A DNA stretch of 64,000 nt, from the NCBI GenBank assembly GCA_965153455.1, contig OZ234496.1, forward strand, positions 2,170,001 through 2,234,000, written 5' to 3'. Source of the stretch: Sphagnum compactum (Eukaryota; Bryophyta; Sphagnopsida; Sphagnales). The position numbers and the translations under genes are program-made. Under the pieces are notes generated by a model, which searched no databases, was not told the DNA's origin, and saw nothing but the letters and a program-made list of their open reading frames with translations. Position 1 is the stretch's first letter; every line of letters begins with the position of its first letter. This document shows, in pieces, positions 13,960 to 25,592 of this stretch.

Positions 13960-13977
13960 ATGAGCATTGCACCATAG
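13960..13977 (+). promoter_or_regulatory. Upstream ORF of BUB1, 5 codons
   Basis: ATG at 13960 opens a five-codon frame (M S I A P) ending at TAG 13975-13977, one base before the BUB1 start at 13979. If the leader is transcribed unspliced here, terminating ribosomes would lie on top of the main start, which suits reinitiation control. A CT repeat precedes it at about 13915-13931. Confidence 0.45.
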
Positions 13978-13978
13978 A

Positions 13979-16900
13979 ATGGACGAGCAACGAGCAAAGC
14001 AGCATGAGTTCGTCACCACCATGTCAAAGAACAATCTGGCCAGGTTTGTTCTGCTTGTTGTTGAAATTTTCTTGCTTCTTCTCCTGCTCCTTTAAGCTTG
14101 ACCAACATTAGGTCATGGCGGTTTCTAGTGTCTGGATGAAGACTGTTTGGATCTGTGGTTGAAATCTGGCAGAGAACTGGCTGCGGCCATAATCAATTAT
14201 CAGGGCGATGATCCTCTTCAACCCTGGCTTCGGTAAGTGGTTTCTTTCTATCAACGGGAGCGGGTTTGTTTCTTTCTCCATGCGACAATTAGGCCTCTTC
14301 TCTGCCTACTTGCATATTCTTACCACTGGTGGCTACCTAATGCACTGGTGAGCTGCAATTCAATTGACAGTGTGCTTCCTTGTTGTGTGCATGTATCATC
14401 TGACTGTTTGCCTGGGAGCTCAACTGGGAGCAGGTACATTAACTGGTTGAAAGAGTCACAGCCAGAGGATTTGCAGCCATGGCTGCAGGCATGTGCTCAA
14501 GCATTTGAAACAGATGAGCGCTATGTATCTGACATTCGTTACCTAAGAGTGTGGGTGCAATATGTAAGACTGCCTCTCTTAGTATCTGACAACTTTTCCC
14601 CATTTGACTTGTATCTATCTCACATGGAGGATGCCTGCAAGGACAAACAGAATCACATCCCACTTTCTGCGGTTTGTTTTGGGTGTGCTCACTGTCCTTG
14701 TAGGCAGACTGCTGCCCAGAACCTGCAGACGTCCTTTCGGCTTTGGAGGGGAAAATAGGCCAAGAGCATGCACTCTTCTATGAAGCATATGGAACATGCC
14801 TGGAGCTTCGCAGGAATTTTACCAAGGCCAAACAAATTTACGAGCTTGGTGTTTCAAGGTATACACCAAACATCATCAGTCCAGCACTTCTACTACAACT
14901 TGAATTCAACAAACTCTGCATCAGGAAATAGGAAATTGTGAATTTGGTTCCACTCATTTTCCATGGTTAATGAGGGACCATAGGCTGCAATTTAGTTTCA
15001 GGAAGACCAACAGGAACTGAGGGGTGCAGATCATGAGTGCAGGCAAGCACAGCCAATTGGAAGGCTGAAAAACATGTATGAATCTTTCCTCCATCGGATG
15101 AACTTACGTCATGAGCGCACACAGCGAGAGGTTAGTTGGTATTTTTGTTGATGTCTACGATATGTCTTACTTCCAGTGGTATTGGCCTTGTATTCATGTT
15201 CACTCGTGTCCCGGGCTAAGTTTGCCACCCTTGCCAGATGGAAGGGATTTGAGGAGCTATGGGTTTTCATGACTTTGTGGATAAAGATCAAACACTTATG
15301 GTCTGTAAATCACTAGAGGTTAGAGTACAGTATTGATTAATGCCCCTGCGGATTAATGTTATACTTGAATACTGATCCATATTTGCGAACTTGTGCAGCA
15401 GCAACAGGCATTGTCTTGCATGATGAAATTAGGGCCTGAGAGACCAAATGGTTTTGCACATTCATATGAAGACACAGGAGCTTGTCAAAACTCAGGTTCA
15501 CACCAGCTCAGAGTTTGTAGGATGCTTTAGTGGAGGTCATTCATATCTTCAGATCCTCCTGCTTTATGCAGTGATTGTTTTAGCTAACTCTTGGCAGGTT
15601 TTGGGGGGTTTATAATTACAGAAGCAGGTCCTGCCAAAACTCTCAGGGCTCAAACTAATTCAAACCCCCCTACTCTTGTTGGATGGACAATATATGGGAT
15701 GAGCACAGAAAAAATGGAGGCCAGTTTTGAGGAAGCAAGGCTATTGCATTGGACACCTGCCCAATCAGGGCCTCAATGGACTAGCTCATGTGAAAATCTT
15801 GCTGATGAGGTCAATGACAAAGAGAAGCCTTTGGGCTTCCTGAGAACACATGTTGGCTTCAAGGAAAAGGAAGTTCCTCCATCTATTACTAGATGGCTGG
15901 AGAGCAATGATGACTTGCAAGACAGAAATGTAGTTGGTTTGCTGAGGGGATACACACAGGAGGAAAGGGCAGGGCATGAACCTCCTGTGGCTCATTTCCT
16001 CCCAGCAAGATCAGCTAGTCAATCTAAGAATGTGCTGATCAACCATTGTTCTGTTAATAGGATTGATAAGGGTTTACTTATTCACTGTCCTTCTCCACCC
16101 AGGGGTTGTGGGCCTGTTGATAATTTTGTGTTAGTTGATGGAGATGAAATTGCTGGCAGCAGACCATCTACTGAACAACATTCAATTGATCTTGATGCAA
16201 ATGCTCAGGACACAATGGATCACCAATGTCTACTTGACACAACACAAGATGCTGTAGCAGACATTCTTTCAATGTTTACTGATCCAATTTCCTGCAATGC
16301 ATCCAGACCAAAAGCTGGGTTTTCCCCGGGCATGAGGTCCAGAGTACCAGCTTTTGTAACCAGGGACTTTGATTCACAGAATTTTGAAGTTCCTAATTTC
16401 GTACCGAATTTACAGACTACGGACACAAAAAATGAAAGCAATCTGGAGAAAGACTCTGTGTATCCCTGGGAGGAAGCTCTGGTCTTGAAGCTTCTGAAAG
16501 ATTTGAATCCACCTCTAACAGAATATGAGGTACAATGCTAGCTGATGTTGGTGATGATAAATACCATACAGCTGACTGCAGTATGATTGCATTGGAGTAG
16601 AATATTTTTTTGCAAAAACTTGTGTCAAGCCATCTAATAGCTTTTAGCCACACCAGGTTTTTAACATTCTCAGTTGTGAAGTCAGACACACTCTTACTAA
16701 GAATTTCATCTTCAGTAGTAACAACCATGTGCCTGGAATCACTCATCTGATTCCTGTCTGGTTTGAATGCAGGGTTATTTACCAAGTACGAAGAAGTATA
16801 CTGGGACTGTAAGTCTCTCAATGTTGAAGTCTGGTGTGCGAAACAAAATACTGAAGCTTGGTGAGAACATCTGCCATATTGTGAAGTCATGGATGAAAGA

Positions 16901-19199
16901 AATGTATATGTGGGCTTCTTACACTACTTTCTTACCATGCAAACAATACCAAATTGGAGACAGAAGGACAACCAAAAGAACATTGTGATGAAAAGTGGAA
17001 TTACCCTCAAACTAACAGTTATGTCTTGATGTAGGGTCCAGCACCTATCACATGAAAAGGTGCACAGGGAAAGGTGCGTTTGCCCAGGTCTATGAAGCGG
17101 AGGTTGAAGATGGTTATGGAAGAGATGACTGTCGTGTTGTGTTAAAGGTTTGCATGTGACCTCTGAAGTTGTATTTCCTGCTTAGTTATGTAGCTAGAGA
17201 CTGTAGAATTCCCTGAAGTTCTCACCTTCCAATGACGTAGCTCAGAAGAATGTCAAGTCCATTTTTGACTGACGGCAACTGAGGTACCAAGCTGTGTTCC
17301 TTGTATTCAGCTAGGTTTGTGTGGTCATGGATACAGGTCCAAAAGCCTGCTTGCCCTTGGGAGTTCTATATCTATAAGCAGCTTGACATACAGATCCCTT
17401 CTGAGGAGGTGTGTCCTAGTTCATTGCCCAAATCACCTGCTTTGCCCACCCTCATCTTGAGTTTGTTTGCTTGTTTTCCTATTTAATTTCAGGTGGCACT
17501 GTGTAGAGTGTACTCTATTTCCAGAAATTCTGCTACAGGAGTGGTTGTATTTGTTGTCTCAAACTTGTGCAAAATGATTTTGCCTAGGTGTGGTCTGACA
17601 GTTACTCAATTGTTGCTCTTGTAGAGATGCTTCTATGGGTATGCTCATAAAATCCATGTCTACTCAGATTGTAGCTTTATGATGTGTGATTACTGCCAGT
17701 ATGGCACCCTCCAGGTATGCACAAGTAACCTTATGTATTAACCATTCTGAGCTTGGTGGTTACTGTGCTTGCTGTAGACACTACATTAATTTTCTTTTGC
17801 AGATGTTAACTTACTGGAGTGATCTGGAAAATTCAGTGCGGTTTGTTCTTTTGGCATGCAGGAACTGGTGAATGCTTATCTTGCACTTGGGCAACGCATG
17901 GATGAAGTTATTTGTATGTACTACACAATTGAGATGCTGGATATGTTGGAAGTTTTGCACAGAGTTGGCCTCATCCATGGGGACCTCAAGCCTGATAATC
18001 TCCTCATACGTAGTGACAGGTGTGTTTAGGTCTGCCCTTTGCTGGGGCAACAGACATTACACTGATGGAACTCATTTTCATTTCTCATGATTCTGATATC
18101 ATACAAATACTTCCTCAGAGACTGGTGTCCTTTCTGGAATGTTGTATGAAGTCTGTTTTCACTATCTGAAGTGCAAATTTTGCAGTGAGGATTGGGAAGA
18201 GTGGCCGCCTGATCGGCCTGGGCGCTGGAAATATCAGGTTTGATCTTTTATGAGTGATGTATGCAAGCTGTGGATAGGCATGAATGATATCTTTTCTGTG
18301 TATATGCTGTTGAGGAGAATGAACAAGTACTGGACAGGCCATGAATTCCAAAGGGAAATATTCTTATTGGTTATTCCTTTGTATAAGAAAGCTCCAATCC
18401 TTGTGCAGGGGCTTTGCTTGATAGACTGGGGCCGAAGCATTGACACAGCTCTATTTCCTGAAGGGATGGAATTCATAGGAGACAGCAATACTGTTGCATT
18501 CCGGTGTATAGAAATGCTGGAGAAAAGGCCTTGGACTTTTCAGGTTGCACTTTGGATTTGTTTCATGTGTCTTTGGAGCCCTCAGTCATCAATCTAGTTT
18601 CCATTGTCAGCAATCAATCTTGCGACTGTAAAAGTATGTCCTGTGAAGTTTGTTAGTGATGTCATTCATAAGCATGTGACAGCAAGCAAGAAGCTTAAGT
18701 GAAATATGGAACAGGTGGACACATATGGGTTATGTGGTGTGGTACACTGCTTGCTACATGGCAGCTACATGGAGATTCAGAAGAGCTGTGGATCAGACTC
18801 CCGTCCCATCTATTCTCCTAAAGCACCCTACAAACGGTATTCTCCTTGCTGTAATTCTCTTCCTCTTGTAGGACATGTCCAGATGTTGCAAAAATGAGTG
18901 GTCCTGCATTTCAGAAGAAGTGTTAAAGGAAGTGAAGCCTCTGGTGGTACATAAACTGTTTTTCATCTCTGAAGGCATACATGTTACTTGACTTCTGATG
19001 GTCTTGCAGATACTGGAATGTAGAGCTATGGCAGAATCTCTTTCAGACACTGCTGAATGTGGGAAGCTGTGCGAATAATCCAAGCTTGGGAATTCTTCGC
19101 AAAACTTTTGAGAACCACCTAATGAGCACTTCTGGCTTAGTCAAGAAGCTACGTCAGCTTCTGTTGAAGCAAAGCATCATGTTGCGCAGCCGGAAATAA
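13979..19199 (+). CDS. BUB1: BUB1-type spindle checkpoint kinase, 16 exons, 848 aa
   Basis: Exons: 13979-14043, 14173-14232, 14434-14563, 14704-14858, 15043-15130, 15399-15495, 15598-16529, 16773-16860, 17035-17147, 17337-17408, 17625-17714, 17862-18019, 18186-18237, 18409-18543, 18715-18836, 19010-19199. All are GT-AG, phases agree and the sum is 2547 nt. Residues about 25-165 form the Mad3/BUB1 TPR domain (WLRYINWLK, DIRYLRVWVQY, ALFYEAYGTCLE, IYELGVSR). A GLEBS-like EKMEASFEEARLLHW lies near residue 240, where BUB3 would bind, and DAVADILSMFTDP matches the conserved mid-region of plant Mad3/BUB1 proteins. The C-terminal kinase has GKGAFAQVYEAEV, VVLK, HGDLKPDN and DWG in place of DFG, so the catalytic residues are present. 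The N-terminal SKNN sits where related proteins have a KEN box, and I found no KEN elsewhere. BUB1-type proteins act at kinetochores in mitosis. Confidence 0.93.
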
Positions 19200-19293
19200 T
19201 TCCTATTCTTCTTAGTTGGTCCACAACATTTGAGTTCAACTGTATGCATCCCTTGTTTATTTCACAGCTGCTGTTACTGAGCTAGGTGCTCCA

Positions 19294-21067
19294 TACATAA
19301 GCATCTCCTTCTCTATGTCTTTCCTCTCATTGGGGCAACCTATGTGAAGACTTTAAGGCTGACTCACCTGAGCAGAAGACTCAAATCACAACTGGGTGTG
19401 GGATCTGTACAATTCAAGAGAAGCAGAGAGACCAGATTCCATGGCTGGCAGTCTGGAGACAAAAAGATGATTTCCATCCTGTGTTGCAGGGGACTCTGGA
19501 GTGGTCTTGTCCAAGTGAGCCATGTTTCACGCATGTAGTAAGAAACTTGTCCCTGCATTGGATGCCACTATTGCAAGTTACAAGACTGATGCTATGGGCC
19601 TAGTGTTTGGGGCAAGCTATTATGTCTATTGCTCCTGACTCATACTTTGCAACAAAATTGTAGATGATACCTGGAGCCCTGGTTGATCATTCAAGTATGC
19701 AGTCTCAGTACAGGAGTTGCTTTCTGGGGAGATAGTGGCCACCTTTGTGCAGCCTTACCCCACTGCCTTGCTTCCTGAAACTGGGGTGAAGGGTAACTGG
19801 TTGCACCACATAAGTAAGCTGGCTGATCCATCAAAGCTCATGTCAGATTTATGCTCTAGTTACTTCTTGGCATAGAATGTGCAAATATAAGTACCTGTGT
19901 ACCTGTGGTACATCTCAAGACAGCAACAGTAAATTAAAATATTCAAGCTCCATTCCATAGCCTTATCATACAGAGTCTGTTGCCTTGATTTTTGCAATCA
20001 CATTTGCACCAGTACTATATTCTGGCATCTATTTGCTCAAGTGCATTTTCAGTAATTTGGCTTGTGTAATGGAGACCTGTACTAATGCATCATGATACTT
20101 ATTGCAGGATTAAACCCTGGAAATACACAGGGCAGGCATATTCTTGTAACTATGTGGAGTTCAAGCACAGGACTTAATGAATATGGCAAAGTATGCAGGC
20201 AGTAACAACAGCAGCTCTTGATTTCGATGCTGTATTAGATCACTTGTGGAGGCAAATTGTCTGGGACCAAAATGGAGTCCCAGGAATTTTAGAGCAGGCA
20301 ATCACACAATGATCAGTTCAAGCATCTTGTAAACTGGTCTTGCTGTGTGGCGACCTCTTGGAATAATTCTAGTATATTGCAACTATTGGTTAGCAAACAT
20401 GATATTAGTGATCGCAGCACAGAGTTGTATTATGGATTACTGACCTTATGGTAATTTGTTTGCCATATATGGCTTTCGGTATCTGTGATCTTCATGACTC
20501 TGAATAGGATGTTGTATGGACTGGTGCAGAATTTGGAATTCCATGGTCTTGGTGGGAAATGTTTTATGTTTGTCTATTTGTGTCCACTCATGAGAAGTTT
20601 GCTTTTCAGAACTGTGTTTGATAACAAAGCTTGTGAACTTAGTCATGCTTAATTGGATTGTTGTGTTTTCCTCAGTTCAGAATTGTTTGTCAAGAATCTG
20701 GTAACTGTAGAGCTGGTTCATTCAGGTGCCAGTAATGTGTGGCAATCAGAGTAGTGCAAACACAGTATTTAACCTTCATGAGCTTGTTGCAGGTATTCTG
20801 ACTCGTGTTCTGGTATTCTCTGCATTAGTCCATTGTCCCTGTTATTGGATTTCATAGATGTGAAAACTGTGTTTCATTGCCTTTTACTAACTTGTTTCTT
20901 GTAATTTTGCAATCTTCTTGTTGTGGACAGCCTCTACAGTGAACTTGCAGGGCTCCCAAAATTCCTACCGCTTCAAGAAACAGAATGAGCTGATCCAAGC
21001 ATCAAACATGGATAGAATTGAAGCAGCATGGATCAATTTCAGGGAGATCACAAGATCTGGGCACTGA
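19294..21067 (+). CDS. Possible unrecognised gene, 5 exons, 3' part
   Basis: I do not recognise this protein. Coding-like segments on the + strand join with consistent phases: an exon ending at 19537 (open from about 19294, true start unknown), 19714-19813, 20108-20190, 20726-20792 and 20931-21067 with a TGA stop. All introns are GT-AG. Readable stretches include QIPWLAVWRQKDDFHPVLQ, ELLSGEIVATFVQPYPTALL, ETGVKGNWLHHI, GRHILVTMWSSSTGLNEYGK and MDRIEAAWINFREITRSGH. They look less random than translated intron. No start codon or promoter is assigned, so it could be a terminal fragment, a pseudogene or chance frames in a long BUB1 3' region. Confidence 0.3.
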
Positions 21068-23515
21068 CAGTCAAATGAGGTAATACAAGTCTGTAGGACA
21101 CCTGTCCCGCTTCTGGAGCCTTTAACCCTTGCCCTGAGCCTTGCAGTCCTGCCTTGAGCAGTAGATAAGTATTTTTCTTGCTGAGGACCTTGTTGAGGTT
21201 CCAGATTATACATATGTAGACTTATTAGCCAATTGCTCATCACTAACCCCTTTCTTGCTCAGGCATCACTGTGGATGTTCCACAGTTGGTTGGGTGCAGT
21301 TCGAAAGATCAGATGCATGTGAATCATGGTCATCAATCTGTTTTTTCACTGGCATGTTGAACATTGGAATTGGACTTGTAGGCAAATGGGAACTGTCTCT
21401 GCGAGAAACCATGGCAGGGGTGAAAGACAACTGTGAAACCGAATGACCAGGAAAGTCATACTGAAAACTCCAACTTTTTTATCAGCACGTATAAGCAAAA
21501 CTAGTATCAGAGTCTCCTGCAATCTCAAGGCCTGTTAGTTTATTTCACTCGATTCATTCATTCAGATAATTTTGGCAAAGTCCCGGTCCTTGCTTGGGAG
21601 AAAAAAATCATCTTTCCTTTTATAAGTCTCTTCTAGAAGTTCACTTGCGTTCATGTGGATTTTGTACCACATATCTTCATGATAATACACCGGGAATAGT
21701 TCCTCATATGGTTTTTTTGCACCAGGCTTTCAAGTAAGTGTATGTGTGTTTGGTAGGTACCATCAGAAGCATCAGGAATAATCTTCTTAAGCTTTTCGCC
21801 CCTGTGCATACATCTGTCAAAACTTTTTTTTTTCAGGTGTGGGGGACCCATAAGAAAGAATCTCCTTGCAACAAGGTGCATGTTGATGATGCTTGTCAAA
21901 CATGGTTGTATCTCCAGGCTTTGCAACAAGGTGCAACTCACACTGCATATTGGCACGGTTGTATCTCATCTGAAGCTAACACCTGAGGCAGGACAAAAGC
22001 ATGCCTACTATTTTTGGGGAGAGAAGAATATGTAGGGTTTTTTATGTTGGGGGAGTGCCCAATGTTACCAAAATATTGATGATGGGCCAATCAAGTTACT
22101 CCATCTGGAAAAAAAATTTATTAAAAAAAAAAAAAGTGTGATCACACACCCCTCACTAAATAATAGAAGCCTGAATAAGTACCTCCCAATTATTAAATAG
22201 ATAGGTTAAATCAACACATGGCTGTCAAACAATTAATTAAATTTGAAGATTCCATATATATATATGTATATTTATTTACTTATTTTTATTTTTATTTTCT
22301 TGATCATTCTGAATATTCTTTAATATCCTAAGCAAAATTTTGTTATCGGAAGTTATTTTATTCTATTTTTTGGGGGTGAAAATTTCAACATTTCTGAAAA
22401 TAATATAATTAGTGTCAAAAGTTGCCAAGGTACTATGGTCTTTGCAGACAGACCTGGGCGAAAAAAAAAACAAAAAATGAATTGTGTTTGCTACCCTGTC
22501 AACTTCATGAATAAAACCAATTTTACTTTACGATCACAGTAGGTGTATAGGTACCAAGTTCCGGACAGAAATTTGGTACGAGGTACTCAATTAGTAGTCG
22601 CTGGACAGAATCCTCTCCTCTCACAAAAGGTTCTTTTGTGTTTTTTGCATGAAACTTGCCGGGGCTTTGTGGAAGGATTTGGAATGGTGGGTGGGGTGGG
22701 TGGGTAGTTCACACTTTCTGTGGTTTGATTCAATAAAGAAATCACAAGATTTTTGCTGTTTTTGGATTGTTGGTAAAAAGCCAAGTGTGCATTGTATGCT
22801 CATGTGACATATTACAAAATGTGGGTGCAGTGCAATTCATTAGTCCTTGTTCAGTGTATCAATACATTCATTTGAATCCTCATTAAATCTGTTCAATGAG
22901 ATTAGTGAATTCACTCCAAATCCAATGAAAACCCTCAACAAAGAATGATGCATTTTGTTATAATGTTGGACTCTCCCCTTTGATCAATCTCTGAACTTTT
23001 GGTTTGTTTGGTTTGATCCGAGGTTTTCAATTGTTTATTAGTTTGAACATGTATCGATTGTGGTCGTCATTGTCTCATTGTCAGCGAGAGCTATGAAAAG
23101 TGAAATTTGGCAAACTGTTGTTGTTTGTTGCAATAATAGATTCTTGAATGTAGATGGAGAATTTTGACCAACTGGTGTCCTATTGATTCTGAAAAGGAAC
23201 TTTTTTTTTACACCTGTTTTCTTCCAGAGGACCAGGAAATTGGAAAATGAAGCTTCCATGGGAGGAGGCCTGGTACACACTATTGCCACCCAAAAAAAAC
23301 CCCACACTAAAAAAATAATAAATAATGAAGGGGTGTGTCACACTGTGGCCTTGCTATTTTCTTTAAAAAGGATCTTAAGAAGGCAAAAGAAGAATTATGA
23401 AAACTCAAATATTTCACCATGCAAAAATATCCCTCATCTTCAAAAAAATCCTCTAAAAGAAATCCAAATCCTTCAAGATATTATTATAACTCTATAATAA
23501 CTAAGAATTTTTTTT

Positions 23516-23736
23516 AATTCACACCTTTTTTGGTTAAATTCACACCCTTCGTGTGTCCAATTTTATGCAGATTAAACTTTAAGAGTATGTTCCTTTATCA
23601 GTTCAATTACTTCTGCGGGCAAGTTCTCGAGTTGTGCCCTGATTGACCACAGACCCCACACTTGCGTCCTTCCACGTATTCAAAGTGAGACTTGTCACAA
23701 GAAAGGGTGTGAATTTAACCAAAAAAGGTGTGAATT
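23516..23736. mobile_element. MITE-like element with perfect 34-bp inverted repeats
   Basis: Arms 23516-23549 and 23703-23736 are perfect inverted complements over 34 bp, beginning aattcacacc. The element is 221 bp with a non-coding centre. Each arm holds two tandem copies of a 'aattcacacc' core. Flanks are A/T runs, so the target duplication cannot be assigned (TTAA or TAA are possible). Perfect arms suggest recent insertion. Confidence 0.8.
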
Positions 23737-24164
23737 TAAAATTTTCCATAACTAATCTCAAGTTTCAACACAAGCCAAAATTTTATCTTTCAAAAATCCT
23801 CAGGTAAAAATAGACCTATTATTATCATTACGTAGTATGGGCCAAAATCCCTTAAGCTATTATACTCTACGATGAATCTAAACACAATATCCTTGCCTAC
23901 CAAGGCAAGGCCAATATAAACAAAAACTCTTAGATCTTGTATTTGGATGTTTGGCATTCTGCAATGGGGGTGTTGCCATCTGGTCATGCTTTTTCTCAAT
24001 TGGGTCATGTGGCATTTTCTCCCAAATTTTTTAGTGCAATAAAACAAAACACAAACCCCCTCAGACTCTCCTTAGTCAAAAAAAGTCTGTTCAACAAGCC
24101 AAAGAGTGGGTCGAGAATGGAAGGGACGAGAGAGAATGAGAAAAGAAATGGGGAAGGTATGAAG

Positions 24165-24500
24165 GGGTAAGGATTTTGTTTTTGCCTTTTGAATTTCTTG
24201 TATGCTTTACTTTAGTTTGGGGAAGAAAATAAGGGGGGGAAGGGGTGGGGAGGGGAGGATGGATTTATTTTTATTTTTTGAATTTCTTGTTGATTTTCTA
24301 AGAGGGGCGGGGGAGTTTTTTTTTTCAATTTCTCATGTGTTTTTTCTATAGATTGGGGGAAGGAAAGAGGGGGAGGGGGGGGAGGAGGCATTTGATTTTG
24401 ATTTTTTGAGGTTCTCGTATTTTATATTTCCATAGGTAGGGAAAGGAAAGAGATTGGGAGATTTTGTTTTTGTTTTAGGAATTTTTCTTATGCGTAACAA
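24165..24500 (+). repeat. Degenerate G-run/T-run tandem repeat
   Basis: Three to four degenerate units of roughly 90-100 bp occur. Each has a T-rich block (tttttgaatttctt) and a G-run block such as gaaagagggggagggggg. A related unit lies at about 25030-25130. The G-runs could form quadruplexes on the + strand. Unit boundaries are uncertain. Confidence 0.5.
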
Positions 24501-25592
24501 CCTGATTTTCATTTTATAATTACTTTGGTTATTGCAACATTGATTACCAAAGGCCCCTGCTGTCAGGGAATTATCATAGAGTAGAGTCAGTTTTCACATT
24601 GACAAAATGAATAATTTATTTTTTTTCAAAAAATGAATTTGTTTTAATTTGTTTTAATTAAATTGTTTTTCAATCAACAATTATAATTAATATTGTGAAA
24701 TGAGGAGTGAAATTATTCAAAGTGTAGCTTATTATGATAATTATGATGATTTTCAACATGTTAATTTCATATTTTCACAAATTTTTATTTTATTATTTTG
24801 AATATTATTTAATGTTAATGATTTGATTTTTTATTTTTTTTCATTGCACAAGTTTGCGTATTTCATGCGACAAAAACCTAAAGAAGTTTTCGACGTTATC
24901 TTTTGTGTTGTGCGAAACAGACCTTAAGCTAAGGTACTGTGTGGACCTCAAGGCTAAGCTAAGGTACTGTGTGGACCTCAAAGCTCTGAACTCAATGCTC
25001 CAGTAGTTCCTTGATAGCAGGGCCTTACCCTATACTTTTCTATAGTTTGGTGAAGGAAAAGTTTTGAGGGGGTGGAGAGGGGGAATGTTTGTTTTGGCTT
25101 TTCGAATTTCTCATACCTTGTGTTCCTCTAGTTTCTTGGAGTGATTTGAGAGAAAAAGTTCATCATCTTCAACAACACACCCATCTTGTGCTGTTGTCAT
25201 GCATGCTAGTACTAGTAGGAGAAGAAGAAGAAGAATTTCCAATTATCACGCTCCCAACAGAAAGGGTACGGTGCTGGAAGACCAGGACGACATCAGAGTT
25301 TCCCCTCCCTTCCCTTCCCTTCCCATCCCATCATGAGTTTCCCAAGATTGCAACAACACAAACATACCTGAACAAAAGAAGAACAAGAACAAGAATTCAG
25401 CAAAGAGTTTTTTCCTTCTGACTCAAAATCCTCTCTGTATCTAGCTTGTGTCCAGGGAGGAAAAACAACAACTACTTCTTCTTCGCAATCTTGATTTCCA
25501 AAACGGCCAGAGAGAGAGAAAGACCCCCGGGAAAAAAAGGTTTTTTTTGTCTTCGTGAGTGGTGGTCTTTTTTCCACCAGACCACAACTATC

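Larger units (their letters stand above)
21068..25592. other. Spacer before the ABC transporter gene
   Basis: No gene is recognised. The stretch contains the MITE-like inverted repeat at 23516-23736, degenerate G-rich/T-rich repeats at about 24165-24500 with a further copy at about 25030-25130, and a 30-bp direct duplication at 24926-24985 (ctaaggtactgtgtggacct twice). The last 400 bases are probably promoter and leader of the STAR1-like gene. Confidence 0.5.
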
